The notes: a model not told the origin generated them from the letters alone. Counted from the first letter of the stretch, positions 46,864 through 56,642 are shown. The stretch: DNA of 64,000 nucleotides from Flavobacterium nitratireducens (GCF_029625335.1 NZ_CP121111.1:992001-1056000); one strand, 5' to 3'. A program made the numbers and translations.

Positions 46864-48758
46864 ATCGCAAATTTTTTATCTATATCTTCCACACGCATCG
46901 TAATGAAAGTAGGTTTCTGAAAAGGAGAAACATTAGGATCTTTGCAAGCAAAAAGTCCATTAACTAAATTCTCTTGTTCTTTTATTGTTAAACTCGTTCC
47001 TGTTTTTACCGCTAAACTCTTTGCCATCGACTTAGCAATACTATCATTTTGACTAAAGCTATTTTCAGGAATTCCTTCTTGTAAATCACTTAATAATTGT
47101 TCTAAAACCATCGAAACTTCACTTTCGGTAACATTCACTGGTATTCCTGAAATCACGACATGTTCATCTGTCGTTTCTTCAAAAACAAAACCTGTATTGG
47201 CTAACGATAATTTCAATTCGGCTATTAATTCCATTTCGCTCGACGAAAAATACAAATTAAGAGGGAACAACAATTGCTGGCTCGAGGCTTGATGAACCGT
47301 CATATTAGCTAAAAATTGCTCATACAACACCCTTTGATGCGCTCGCTGTTGATCCACAATAACCATTCCTGATTTTATAGGCGAAACAATATATTTTTTA
47401 TGAATTTGATATACCTGTTGTACACTGTGTTCTACGTCTTCATCATTAAACAATGAAGCCGTGACTTCTTCGCTTTCAAAAGAAATTTCGGCACTTTCTA
47501 TAGGAAATGCTTCTTGCTCTTGTTTCAATCCCACATACAAACTTTCCCAACTGGCAGTTGCTGCTGGTTTTTTATAATTGGAATAAGAACCGGAACTTGA
47601 ACTTCCAGAACTTGAAGCCGCATAATGCTTGTTACCCTTATCATCTGCAAAAGGATTAAATGTACTATCTACCTGAATGGTAGGTGTTACGGCATCCATA
47701 TCTTTATCCTTGTAATGATAAGGAGTATCTAAATTAGCATCACGATCAAAATCTAAAACAGGAGCTACATTAAATTGCCCCAAACTATGTTTGATAGAAG
47801 CCCTTAAAATAGCATACAAAGCACTTTCGTCATCAAATTTAATTTCTGTTTTAGTGGGATGGATATTAATATCAATCGTATTCGCAGGAACAGTTAAATA
47901 TAAGAAATAACTGGGTTGTGTACCTTCTTTCAATAATCCGTCATAAGCAGCTATAACCGCATGATGCAAATAGCCACTTTTTATAAATCGGTCATTGACA
48001 AAGAAAAACTGCTCTCCTCTATTCTTTTTAGCAAATTCTGGTTTGCTTACAAATCCTTGAATGGAAACAATCTCCGTATCTTCTTGTACAGGTACTAATT
48101 TTTCATTGGTTTTACCCGAAAAAACATTAACCACACGTTGTCTTAAGGTCGAAATGGGCAAATTAAACATTTCGCTTCCATTATGATAAAACGTAAAATG
48201 AATATTCGGATGTGCCAAAGCCACACGCTGAAATTCATCAATAATATGACGGTATTCCACCGTATCTGATTTCAGGAAATTGCGTCGGGCTGGTATATTG
48301 AAAAACAAATTTTTAACCGCAAATGAAGTGCCTTGTGGTAATACTGCCGATTCTTGAGAAACAAATTTACTTCCTTCAATAACAATTTGCGTTCCCAGTT
48401 CTTCCTGAGCTTGTTTGGTTTTCATTTCTACATGAGCAATCGCAGCAATAGATGCTAACGCTTCTCCACGAAAACCTTTCGTATGCAAGCTAAACAAGTC
48501 TTCAGCATGACGAATTTTTGAAGTTGCATGACGGGCAAAACACAAACGGGCGTCAGTTACATTCATTCCTACTCCATTATCAATTACCTGAACCAAAGAT
48601 TTGCCAGCATCTTTGATAATCAATTTGATATCTGTTGATTTAGCATCTACTGCGTTTTCAAGTAACTCTTTCACCACCGAAGCAGGTCTTTGAACCACTT
48701 CTCCAGCAGCAATTTGGTTAGCAACATGATCAGGAAGTAATTGGATGATACTCGACAT
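46860..48758 (-). CDS. mutL: DNA mismatch repair protein MutL
   Basis: 632 aa GHKL ATPase linking MutS mismatch recognition to strand incision. N-terminal ATPase motifs ELLENAVDAKST, IDNGVGM, ATSKI and TKGFRGEALASI; a Ser/Gly-rich linker (ASSSGSSSSGSYSNY) and a C-terminal dimerisation domain. The endonuclease motif DQHAxxER appears as VDQQRAHQRVLYEQF, with Gln-Arg in place of the usual His, so whether nicking activity is kept should be looked at. Overlaps the rhomboid gene by 4 bp. Confidence 0.96.
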   Translation of the reverse strand: MSSIIQLLPDHVANQIAAGEVVQRPASVVKELLENAVDAKSTDIKLIIKDAGKSLVQVIDNGVGMNVTDARLCFARHATSKIRHAEDLFSLHTKGFRGEALASIAAIAHVEMKTKQAQEELGTQIVIEGSKFVSQESAVLPQGTSFAVKNLFFNIPARRNFLKSDTVEYRHIIDEFQRVALAHPNIHFTFYHNGSEMFNLPISTLRQRVVNVFSGKTNEKLVPVQEDTEIVSIQGFVSKPEFAKKNRGEQFFFVNDRFIKSGYLHHAVIAAYDGLLKEGTQPSYFLYLTVPANTIDINIHPTKTEIKFDDESALYAILRASIKHSLGQFNVAPVLDFDRDANLDTPYHYKDKDMDAVTPTIQVDSTFNPFADDKGNKHYAASSSGSSSSGSYSNYKKPAATASWESLYVGLKQEQEAFPIESAEISFESEEVTASLFNDEDVEHSVQQVYQIHKKYIVSPIKSGMVIVDQQRAHQRVLYEQFLANMTVHQASSQQLLFPLNLYFSSSEMELIAELKLSLANTGFVFEETTDEHVVISGIPVNVTESEVSMVLEQLLSDLQEGIPENSFSQNDSIAKSMAKSLAVKTGTSLTIKEQENLVNGLFACKDPNVSPFQKPTFITMRVEDIDKKFAI

Positions 48759-48868
48759 TTTTTTTGTATTCGGTTTAGCGTAATTAGCAATTCAGAAGAT
48801 AACTAACACGAGCAAATTTAATAAAATTCTATCGGCTTTTACGCCTTTACCAATCATAAATAAAACAA

Positions 48869-48906
48869 AAAACCTATACTATTTTCTACAAACAGCATAG
48901 GTTTCA
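48869..48906 (-). terminator. Terminator of ribH
   Basis: AAACCTAT and ATAGGTTT with further partial pairing around a loop of about 20 bases, followed by T-run on the minus strand, 20 bases after the ribH stop. Confidence 0.6.
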
Positions 48907-48924
48907 TTATGAATTATTTAGTAT

Positions 48925-49500
48925 TTATTCTTTTAATTCTAAAGGTGTTCCTTCCCCTAATTGAGCAGCACCAGAGGTCAATAAATTTTTATTTGCAAAA
49001 TCATGTACTAATGTAGCCTGCTCACGAATATAAGCCATTTTGATGGCTGCAATTGCCGCTTCAGTTCCTTTGTTTCCATGAATTCCTCCACTTCTATCAA
49101 TAGATTGTTGCATCGTATTATCGGTCAAGACGCAAAAGATAACTGGAATATCGGTTTGAACATTCAAATCTTTTATTCCTTGCGTCACCCCTTCGCACAC
49201 AAAATCAAAATGCTTTGTTTGCCCTTGAATAACACATCCAATCGCGATAACAGCATCTACTTTTTGAGTTTGCAACATTTTTTTACAACCATAAATCAAC
49301 TCAAAACTTCCAGGAACATTCCATCTAATAATATTTTGAGCTGGAACTTCATTGTCTAACAAGGCATCTTCAGCCCCTTTGTACAAACCTTCTGTGATGT
49401 TGTCATTCCACTCCGAAACCACAATTCCAAAACGAAAATTCTTTGCATTAGGAAGTGAACTTTTGTCGTAAACTGATAAATTTTTATTAATCGTTGCCAT
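48925..49500 (-). CDS. ribH: 6,7-dimethyl-8-ribityllumazine synthase
   Basis: Penultimate step of riboflavin synthesis: joins 5-amino-6-ribitylaminouracil and dihydroxybutanone phosphate. Core motifs VSEWNDNITEGLYKGA, VPGSFELIYG, AIGCVIQGQTKHFDFVCEG and the catalytic His region are in place. I start it at MATINKNLS (49500), nine residues inside the longest frame, since homologues begin there and the upstream MKDLINIFN is not conserved. Riboflavin supply also matters for the flavin carriers encoded at 15481-19178, but no co-regulation is seen. Confidence 0.95.
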   Translation of the reverse strand: MATINKNLSVYDKSSLPNAKNFRFGIVVSEWNDNITEGLYKGAEDALLDNEVPAQNIIRWNVPGSFELIYGCKKMLQTQKVDAVIAIGCVIQGQTKHFDFVCEGVTQGIKDLNVQTDIPVIFCVLTDNTMQQSIDRSGGIHGNKGTEAAIAAIKMAYIREQATLVHDFANKNLLTSGAAQLGEGTPLELKE

Positions 49501-49539
49501 ATTAAATATATTTATTAAGTCTTTCAATTTATAAATAAA

Positions 49540-49577
49540 AATTGGTGATTACAAGTAGTTCCTTGCAATCACCAATC
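49540..49577 (-). terminator. Terminator of the TPR membrane protein gene
   Basis: ATTGGTGATT and AATCACCAAT form perfect 10-bp arms; TTTTTATTTA follows on the minus strand. Twenty bases after the stop codon. Confidence 0.75.
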
Positions 49578-49595
49578 CTTATATTTTTATCTGTC

Positions 49596-50369
49596 TTATT
49601 GAGATAATCCAATCAAAGCATCTACTGAAGCTGCTTCTGGAGTATTCTCATAGTTTTCTTTAATTTGTGTAAAATATTTCAATGCTTCTTCTTTGTTTCC
49701 AATAGCTAAAGCTGTTTTACCCGCTTTCAACAAGAAACGAGGTGTAGTGAAATCATTTTTATTAGACTCAGCCGCTTTTACATAATAGTCAAAAGCTTCT
49801 TTGTCTTGTTTCTTTTCAGAATAAGCATCACCAATGGCTCCTTTTGCCAAAGCATTTAAAACAATATCATCAGAGCTAAATTTGTTTAAATACTCGATAG
49901 CTTCATCAAATTTCCCTGTATTCAAATAAGCCAAACCTGCATAATAATTAGCCAAATTACCTGCTGAAGTTCCTGCGTATTCATCGGCAATTTTAACGAA
50001 TCCAAATTTACCCTCAGAACCATTCAAAGCTAATTTGTATAAAGAGTCACTTGCTACTCCATTCACAGCTTGTTGAAAGTTTTGTTGTGCCACAAACATT
50101 TCACTCGCTGCTTCATCCTCTTTTGGTTCTGCAACTAATTTTTGGTATCCTAAATAACCTACTGTTAGTAAAGCAATCGCTCCTACTACACCAATAATAA
50201 TTTTTTGGTTTTTAGCAACCCAGTCTTCCGTTTTTGATGCAGTTTCATCTAATTTAGAAAAAACCTCAGCAGTTGTACTGTTTTTTTCATCAATTACTAC
50301 TTCTTCTACTACCTCTTTTACTTCTTTTTCTTTTGGTGCTTTATATCCTCTTTTATTGTACGTAGCCAT
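49596..50369 (-). CDS. Tetratricopeptide-repeat membrane protein (YfgM-like)
   Basis: 257 aa. Lys/Glu-rich cytosolic N-terminus (about 1-57), a single membrane helix (IIIGVVGAIALLTVGYLGY, about 58-77) and a periplasmic region with four or five TPR units (NYYAGLAYLNTGKFDEAIEYL, NALAKGAIGDAYSEKKQDKEAF, ALAIGNKEEALKYF). Architecture equals YfgM, an ancillary factor of the Sec/chaperone network, but sequence identity is low. Divergent from recF. CAAAAATA at 50392-50399 is a minus-strand TATTTTTG, a probable -7 element. Confidence 0.85.
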   Translation of the reverse strand: MATYNKRGYKAPKEKEVKEVVEEVVIDEKNSTTAEVFSKLDETASKTEDWVAKNQKIIIGVVGAIALLTVGYLGYQKLVAEPKEDEAASEMFVAQQNFQQAVNGVASDSLYKLALNGSEGKFGFVKIADEYAGTSAGNLANYYAGLAYLNTGKFDEAIEYLNKFSSDDIVLNALAKGAIGDAYSEKKQDKEAFDYYVKAAESNKNDFTTPRFLLKAGKTALAIGNKEEALKYFTQIKENYENTPEAASVDALIGLSQ

Positions 50370-50610
50370 TTATAAATAATTTAGTGAACCGCAAAAATAA
50401 AATTTTTATTCAAACCCACGCAAAAAATCCTATTTTTTATAACTAAAAGGAAAATATTTTCTATTTATTGAAATAACGGCGATTTAAGCTTGCTTTTTTT
50501 CAACAGATTAAATCAAATAGCCCATTATATCGATATTTTTCAATAATTTGCAGCCTTATTTAAGAGCAAAACTAAAACTAGTAATTCCCTCAATAGCAGC
50601 CTAGCCTACA

Positions 50611-51690
50611 ATGTATTTAAAAAAAATTTCTTTATTCAACTATAAAAATTTTTCAGAAGCCAGTTTCGAATTCGATGGTAAAATTATTTGTTTTGTGGGT
50701 AAAAATGGTATTGGAAAAACCAATGTTCTAGACGCTATTTACCATTTATCTTATGGTAAAAGTTACTTTAATCCGCTGGCGGTTCAAAATATCAAACACG
50801 GAGAAGAGTTTTTTGTTATTGATGCCGAATTCATCAAAAATGACCGAACCGAACAACTCGTTTGCAGCTTAAAAAAAGGACAAAAGAAAATATTAAAACG
50901 TAACGGCAAAGCCTACGAAAAATTTTCAGATCATATTGGTTTTATTCCGCTGGTAATTATATCGCCAGCCGACAGGGATTTAATCATCGAAGGTAGTGAA
51001 ACCCGCCGAAAGTTCATTGACAGTATTATTTCGCAACTCGATTCTTTGTACCTCCAACAATTAATTCAATATCAAAAAGTAATGAGTCAGCGAAATGCTT
51101 TGTTGAAATACTTTGCCTTGAACCATGTTTTTGACAATGATACCTTATCGATATACAACGAACAGCTTAACGAATTTGGAAAATATATTTTCGAAAAAAG
51201 AAAAGAATTCGTAGCCGAATTTATACCTATTTTCAGTAAGCACCATCATGCGATTACAGGTTCGGAAGAATCGGTACAATTAGTCTATGAAAGTCATTTG
51301 TTTGAAAAAGATTTATTGAGCCTTTTACAAGAAAACATCAATAAAGATCGCGCTTTACACTATACCAGCAACGGAATCCACAAAGACGATTTGTCCTTTG
51401 AAATCGATAATCATCCTATTAAAAAATTTGGTTCACAAGGACAGCAAAAGTCCTTTTTGATTGCCTTAAAATTAGCACAGTTTGAATTTCTTAAAAAACA
51501 AAGTGGCGTAAAACCAATTTTATTATTTGATGATATTTTTGACAAACTAGACGAAACTCGCGTTGCCAAAATTGTCGAAATGGTGAATTCAGACACTTTT
51601 GGACAACTTTTCATTTCAGATACTCATCCGGAAAGAACTGAAGCCATCGTAAAATCAACGCATCAATCATATAAGATATTCAACTTATAA
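50611..51690 (+). CDS. recF: DNA replication and repair protein RecF
   Basis: 359 aa SMC-like ATPase loading RecA onto gapped DNA with RecO and RecR. Walker A in [18 protein letters not shown] signature [18 protein letters not shown], Walker [15 protein letters not shown], and the C-terminal ISDTHPERT. Start [14 protein letters not shown] is standard. Not near dnaA/dnaN as in many bacteria, which is usual for this phylum. Confidence 0.97.
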   Translation: MYLKKISLFNYKNFSEASFEFDGKIICFVGKNGIGKTNVLDAIYHLSYGKSYFNPLAVQNIKHGEEFFVIDAEFIKNDRTEQLVCSLKKGQKKILKRNGKAYEKFSDHIGFIPLVIISPADRDLIIEGSETRRKFIDSIISQLDSLYLQQLIQYQKVMSQRNALLKYFALNHVFDNDTLSIYNEQLNEFGKYIFEKRKEFVAEFIPIFSKHHHAITGSEESVQLVYESHLFEKDLLSLLQENINKDRALHYTSNGIHKDDLSFEIDNHPIKKFGSQGQQKSFLIALKLAQFEFLKKQSGVKPILLFDDIFDKLDETRVAKIVEMVNSDTFGQLFISDTHPERTEAIVKSTHQSYKIFNL

Positions 51691-51800
51691 TTTTTTTTAC
51701 CACAGAGTATAAAAAGATTTTCGCAAAGTACACCAAGTTTTTCTAGCTAAGAAAAAAGGAAAAATCCATTTAAATCAGTAAAATCCGTGGCAAAAAAAAT
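51690..51800. repeat. Palindromic intergenic repeat, CCACAGAG/CCGTGG copy
   Basis: TTTTTTTTACCACAGAG (51691-51707) and TCCGTGGCAAAAAAAA (51784-51799) are near-complementary ends around about 75 bases with TTTCGCAAAGTACACCAAG. Directly abuts the recF stop. Same family as 43351 and 54246. Confidence 0.6.
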
Positions 51801-51861
51801 CACAAACTAAAGAAAACCTATCCTTTTTGATTATTTTTGATATTATTAAAATTCAAATTCC

Positions 51862-52248
51862 ATGAAATTCAAGCCCTTACTAACACTCGTTATTTTATTC
51901 ACCATAATTTCTTGCCAAAGTCAAACTTCAGAATCCATTAAAACAATTGAAGTCAAAGCTTTCGCAAAAGAAATAAAGAGTTCAAAAAAGCCACAACTAT
52001 TAGATGTACGAACTCCTACTGAATATACAGAAGGACACATTGATAACGCCTTAAACATCGATTGGCAAGGAAGTCATTTTGAACACGAAGTACAAAAGCT
52101 AGACAAAAACAAAGCCGTTTATGTGTATTGTCGAAGTGGAAAAAGAAGTTTAAAAGCATCTGAAAAACTAGCCGAATTAGGTTTTAAAAAAATCTATAAT
52201 CTTGATGGCGGTTTTCTACAATGGACTTCAGAAAACCAAAAAAAATAA
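51862..52248 (+). CDS. Rhodanese-like lipoprotein
   Basis: 128 aa. Lipoprotein signal peptide with IISCQ (Cys about 18), then one rhodanese domain: QLLDVRTPTEYTEGHIDNA and the active loop CRSGKRS with nucleophilic Cys. Periplasmic or outer-membrane-anchored sulfurtransferase or phosphatase-like protein; acceptor unknown. Followed 17 bp later by the DUF2461 gene on the same strand. Confidence 0.93.
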   Translation: MKFKPLLTLVILFTIISCQSQTSESIKTIEVKAFAKEIKSSKKPQLLDVRTPTEYTEGHIDNALNIDWQGSHFEHEVQKLDKNKAVYVYCRSGKRSLKASEKLAELGFKKIYNLDGGFLQWTSENQKK

Positions 52249-52265
52249 TTTAAAAAAACTTCTCA

Positions 52266-52940
52266 ATGCTTAGCAAAGAATCAATACAATTCCTTGACGA
52301 TTTAAGGAACAATAACAACCGTGAATGGTTTCAAGAAAATAAAAAAAGATACGAAGTATTCAAAAAAGACTACCATCAATTAGTAGCTGCTTTTTTAGAT
52401 GTAATGAAACCTATGGATCCGGCTTTGGAAATGCTTGAAATCAAAGATTGCACCTTTAGAATCAATCGTGATATTCGTTTTTCTAAAGATAAATCTCCCT
52501 ACAAAGCGCATTTGGGTGTTTGGTTATCTTCGGGCTCTAAGAACCTCAATCGTTCTGGATATTATATTCATATTGAAAGAGGTGGCAGTTTTATTGCTGG
52601 TGGTTTCTACGCTCCTGAAGCTGATGATTTAAAAAAAATACGCAAAGAAATTGCGTTTTTCTATGATGATTTGGAAGCCATTTTAGCGGAACCCAATTTC
52701 AAAAAAGAATTTGGCGATTTTTCACGCAACGAAAAGTACCTACTCAAAACTCCTCCAAGAGGCTACGAAAAAGACCATCCTGCGATAGAATTTTTAAAAT
52801 TGAAAAGTTTTGAAACTCTTCAAAAATTTGATATAAGCGAAGTAACTCAAAAAGATTTTGTTGCCAAAATGAGTCAGAAATTAATAGTGTTAAAACCTTT
52901 GAACGAATTCATGAATCGTGCTGTAACAGTCGACGAATAA
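52266..52940 (+). CDS. DUF2461 domain protein
   Basis: 224 aa cytosolic protein of the DUF2461 family (TIGR02453-like), function unknown. Conserved blocks FLDDLRNNNNREWFQENK, FRINRDIRFSKDKSPYKAH and GGFYAPEADDLKKIRKEI can be seen. The glycosyltransferase gene starts 6 bp further on, so it is probably in one transcript from the rhodanese gene. Confidence 0.9.
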   Translation: MLSKESIQFLDDLRNNNNREWFQENKKRYEVFKKDYHQLVAAFLDVMKPMDPALEMLEIKDCTFRINRDIRFSKDKSPYKAHLGVWLSSGSKNLNRSGYYIHIERGGSFIAGGFYAPEADDLKKIRKEIAFFYDDLEAILAEPNFKKEFGDFSRNEKYLLKTPPRGYEKDHPAIEFLKLKSFETLQKFDISEVTQKDFVAKMSQKLIVLKPLNEFMNRAVTVDE

Positions 52941-52946
52941 TACGGA

Positions 52947-54014
52947 ATGAAAAAAAGAAAAATACTTTTTCTGGGAGAAAGCTACCGTGCCGATGCCATT
53001 ACCTGGATGAACGGCTTGAAGGAATTTGGGAATTTTGAAATCATCATCTGGGAATTACAAACATCAAACGATACTTTTTTCAACAGAATCCTAAGAACCC
53101 TGGAATTTATTTTCGCCCCTTTTTCTATTCGAAAAAATATCCGTGAGGAAAAGCCTGATATGGTTATTGCCGAACGAACCACTAGTTATGGATTTTTGGC
53201 GGCAATTTCCGGAATGAAAGTCATAGCTATTGCCCAACAAGGCAAAACCGATTTATGGCCCGAAGGTGCTATCACTATTCCGTTTAAGAGAATTTTACAA
53301 AACTACGCCTTTCAAAAAGCTACGCTTATTCATGCGTGGGGTCCAATTATGGCGGAACACATGAAAAATTCGAATGTGGATATGCAAAAAGTTTTGGTTT
53401 TACCCAAAGGTATTGATTTAGAAAAATTCGAATATAAAAATACGGCTTCAGCCGAAAAAATAAGAGCCATTGTGACTCGCTCTCTTTTACCAGAATACAA
53501 ACATGAAGTTATTTTACAAGCTTTTTCCTTTATAAATCAAAAAGGAATTGCTTTTCATTTAAGCATTGTTGGCGATGGAAATAGGCTAGAATACTTGAAA
53601 GATTTGGCTAAAAAATTGCAAATCGAAGACAAGGTAACTTTCAAAGGAAGGATCCCAAACAGCAAACTTCCGGAATTATTACATCAATCCAACATTTACA
53701 TCAGTATGCCCATAACCGAAGGCGTTTCTGCTTCGTTATTCGAGGCCATGGCTTGCGGTTGCTACCCAATAGTTTCTAACATTGCCGGGAACCAGAGTTG
53801 GATTCGTCATCGGGAAAATGGACAATTGATTACCGTTGATAATACTGAAATGCTCGCTGATGAAATCCTATGGGCGTTTGAAAATCCAATTATTCGAAAT
53901 AAAGCCGTCTTGGAAAACCGACAATTTATCGAAACCCATACAAACTACAATATCAATATGAAAATCATTGCTGATAAATACCATGAATTGATTGACAGCA
54001 GGAATCCATTTTAA
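52947..54014 (+). CDS. Glycosyltransferase, GT4-like family
   Basis: 355 aa GT-B fold enzyme. C-terminal glycosyl-transferases group 1 region: LSIVGDGNRLEYLKDLA, VTFKGRIPNSKLPELL and the E-x7-E motif in ITEGVSASLFEAMACG. Transfers a sugar from a nucleotide sugar to a glycan or lipid acceptor; specificity unknown. No signal peptide. Its stop is followed by a 376-bp gap before murB. Confidence 0.9.
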   Translation: MKKRKILFLGESYRADAITWMNGLKEFGNFEIIIWELQTSNDTFFNRILRTLEFIFAPFSIRKNIREEKPDMVIAERTTSYGFLAAISGMKVIAIAQQGKTDLWPEGAITIPFKRILQNYAFQKATLIHAWGPIMAEHMKNSNVDMQKVLVLPKGIDLEKFEYKNTASAEKIRAIVTRSLLPEYKHEVILQAFSFINQKGIAFHLSIVGDGNRLEYLKDLAKKLQIEDKVTFKGRIPNSKLPELLHQSNIYISMPITEGVSASLFEAMACGCYPIVSNIAGNQSWIRHRENGQLITVDNTEMLADEILWAFENPIIRNKAVLENRQFIETHTNYNINMKIIADKYHELIDSRNPF

Positions 54015-54390
54015 ACCATTAAGAAATTAAGAAACATTAAGTTTCCCTAAAATCCTGTTTAATCTGAAGCTTTTTTCAACCATATAAGACGTATAAGTTT
54101 TTGCATCTTAGAAAAGCAAAAAAAAGAAGTTCAGATAAATTTATTTTCATTTATTAAAATTTGTGGCAATTTTAAAAACAAAGATTTTAAACAAATAATT
54201 TGCGACTCAAGCGGTAGCGAACAGGTGTAACAATTTGCGGTTGACTTTAACCACAAAGTTCGCTAAGATTTTCGCAAAGAACATAAAGCTTAGCGAACTT
54301 TGCGCAAACTTTGTGCCTTTGTGGTAAAACCAAAAATTATAATTATTACTTTTGAGCCTTCAATTGACGACTTAAAAAGCACTTTCTTTT
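54015..54390. other. Intergenic region between glycosyltransferase and murB genes
   Basis: 376 bases without an ORF. It contains a palindromic element at 54246-54330 and TTTGTGGCAATTTT-type sequence at about 54160-54180, another degenerate piece of the same repeat family. No clear promoter for murB recognised. Confidence 0.5.
54246..54330. repeat. Palindromic intergenic repeat with nested arms
   Basis: Outer arms TTTAACCACAAAG and CTTTGTGGTAAA; inner perfect arms AAGTTCGCTAAG (54256-54267) and CTTAGCGAACTT (about 54289-54300), with TTTCGCAAAG copies between. Third member of the CCACA family in the window. A double hairpin if transcribed. Confidence 0.75.
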
Positions 54391-55404
54391 ATGGAAATTC
54401 AACATAACTTTTCTTTAAAAAACTATAACACTTTTGGCATTGAGGCCAAAGCCAAACAATTTGTGGCAGTTCAATCATTAGCCGAATTAAAAAGCATTTT
54501 AGAACAACACAAAGCCGAAAAGAAATTCATTCTTGGTGGTGGGAGCAATATGCTATTAACTCAGGATATAAATGCTTTGGTGATTCATATTGATTTGAAA
54601 GGAAAAAAAGTCATCAATGAAGACGATGATTATGTGTGGATTGAAAGTCAGGCGGGCGAAAATTGGCATGAATTTGTACTTTGGAACATTGAACAAAACT
54701 ATGGCGGACTAGAAAATATGTCTTTAATTCCAGGAAATGTGGGAACAACTCCCGTTCAAAACATTGGTGCATATGGTGCCGAAATCAAAGACACTTTTGT
54801 TTCCTGTCAAGCGATAAATATTGACACTCAAGAAATAAAAAGCTTTACTAATGCCGAATGTAAATTTGGTTATCGTGAAAGCATTTTTAAAAATGAAGTA
54901 AAAGGACAATACATTATCACTTCGGTGGTGTTTAAATTGACCAAACGCAATCACAAAATCAATACCTCTTACGGCGATATTTTAGGCGAATTAGCCAAAA
55001 ATAACATTTCGAATCCAGGATTAAAAGACGTAAGCAATGCTGTAATTGCCATAAGACAAAGCAAATTACCCGATCCTAAAGAACTGGGAAACAGCGGTAG
55101 CTTTTTCAAAAACCCAATCGTTTTGAAAAGTGATTTTGAAAAAATCCATCAAAAATTCCCTGAAATGAAATTCTATGAAGTTTCGGCTACCGAAGTGAAA
55201 GTGCCAGCAGGTTGGTTAATTGAACAGGCCGGTTTAAAAGGCAAACGTTTTGGCGATGCAGGAATTCATAAAAACCAAGCCTTAGTGTTAGTAAATTACG
55301 GAACAGCAACAGGACAAGACATCCTAGAAGTATCCAGAATAGTGCAACGAACTGTTTTTGAAACTTTTGGCATCCAAATCGAAGCAGAAGTAAACATCAT
55401 TTAA
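54391..55404 (+). CDS. murB: UDP-N-acetylmuramate dehydrogenase
   Basis: 337 aa flavoenzyme making UDP-MurNAc for peptidoglycan by reducing the enolpyruvyl group with NADPH. FAD-binding motifs LGGGSNMLLT, PGNVGTTPVQNIGAYGAE and the active-site segment GNSGSFFKNPIV (Ser acid) are visible; C-terminal AGIHKNQALVLVN. Type I (E. coli-like) length. Monocistronic in appearance. Confidence 0.97.
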   Translation: MEIQHNFSLKNYNTFGIEAKAKQFVAVQSLAELKSILEQHKAEKKFILGGGSNMLLTQDINALVIHIDLKGKKVINEDDDYVWIESQAGENWHEFVLWNIEQNYGGLENMSLIPGNVGTTPVQNIGAYGAEIKDTFVSCQAINIDTQEIKSFTNAECKFGYRESIFKNEVKGQYIITSVVFKLTKRNHKINTSYGDILGELAKNNISNPGLKDVSNAVIAIRQSKLPDPKELGNSGSFFKNPIVLKSDFEKIHQKFPEMKFYEVSATEVKVPAGWLIEQAGLKGKRFGDAGIHKNQALVLVNYGTATGQDILEVSRIVQRTVFETFGIQIEAEVNII

Positions 55405-55475
55405 ATCAAAAATTAGGATTGAAAATTTTCTTTTAAAATTCCTATTCTACCATTTTCAAATCCTAATTCTATTTA

Positions 55476-55483
55476 TACCTTTG
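55476..55483 (+). promoter_or_regulatory. Promoter of the family-2 glycosyltransferase gene
   Basis: TACCTTTG fits TAnnTTTG; the transcript would start around 55490, just before a stem-loop. Confidence 0.6.
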
Positions 55484-55492
55484 CACTCTCTC

Positions 55493-55510
55493 GTACCGAG
55501 GTTTCGGTAC
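55493..55510 (+). promoter_or_regulatory. Stem-loop at the 5' end of the glycosyltransferase leader
   Basis: GTACCGA-GGTT-TCGGTAC, a perfect 7-bp stem with a 4-base loop, some 3 bases after the predicted transcript start and 26 bases ahead of the ATG at 55537. Possibly a 5' RNA stabiliser; a protein-binding site is also possible. Confidence 0.5.
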
Positions 55511-55536
55511 AGGAATTACTAACCCATTAATCGCTG

Positions 55537-56642
55537 ATGCTTATACTAATTCTTTACTTTTTATTGCTATAGTTGCTATTCAAATTGCGTATTATTTAGG
55601 TGTTTTTGGGAAATTTGCTTTTGCAAAAGCTCAAAAAATAACCCCTAAAAGAGTACCTATTTCTGTCATTGTTTGTGCCAAAAATGAAGAAGAAAATGTA
55701 GCAAAATATGTTCCGCTATTAGCCGAACAAAACTATCCTGATTATGAGATTGTTTTAATCGACGACGCTTCGAGTGATAACACTTTAGAATTATTTGAAG
55801 CCTTCGAAAAACAATATTCTAACATTCGTCTCGTTAAGGTAGAAAACAACGAAGCCTTTTGGGGCAATAAAAAATACGCTTTAACCTTAGGAATCAAAGC
55901 GGCAAAGAAAGAATATTTATTGTTTACTGATGCCGATTGTTACCCAACATCAAAAGATTGGATTACTGCTATGAGTTCGCAATTTACCTTACATAAAACG
56001 ATTGTTTTAGGTTATGGAGGCTATGAAAAAATAGCCAATTCCTTCCTGAACAAACTAATCCGTTTTGAAACGGTAATGACGGCTATTCAATATTTTTCTT
56101 GGGCAAAATTAGGATATCCTTATATGGGTGTAGGGCGAAATTTGGCCTACAAAAAAGAAGAATTTTTCAAAGTAAATGGATTCATCAATCATATTCAGGT
56201 ACGTTCAGGCGATGATGATTTATTCATTAACGAAGCGGCTAATGGCGGTAACACCACAGTAGCCTTTATGCCCGAAAGTTTCACTTACTCGGCACCAAAG
56301 AAAAGCTTCAAAGAATGGTTTACCCAAAAAAGAAGACACGTAGCTACTGCTAAACATTATAAAACGATTGACCAATTGCAATTGGGTTTCTTTTTCAGCA
56401 CCCAATTGTTATTTATCATTTTAGCATCTGTTTTATTATCCTTCCAATTTCAATGGATTTTAGTGTTGAGTTTAGTAGGTCTTAGGTACTTATGTGCATG
56501 GATTTGCATCGGATTCGCTGCAGGAAAACTAAAAGAAAAGGACATTAAGTTTTGGTTTCCAATATTCGAATTAGCGCTTGTTTTTACTCAACTCAACGTA
56601 TTTTTTACTAATATTTTTTCAAAACCAGTCAATTGGAAATAA
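55537..56642 (+). CDS. Family-2 glycosyltransferase, membrane-bound; N-terminus frameshifted
   Basis: About 368 aa once repaired. From ATG 55537 the frame reads MLILILYFLLL and stops; the next frame from the T5 run at 55558-55562 reads FIAIVAIQIAYYLGVFGKF, then PISVIVCAKNEEENV, IVLIDDASSDNTLELF, LLFTDADCYP (metal-binding DxD) and GDDDLFINEAA, to the stop at 56642. One missing T joins them into a normal GT2 with an N-terminal helix and three C-terminal helices. Without the repair only a non-ATG start remains. Makes or extends a surface glycan; specificity unknown. The sigma factor gene overlaps its end. Confidence 0.82.
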
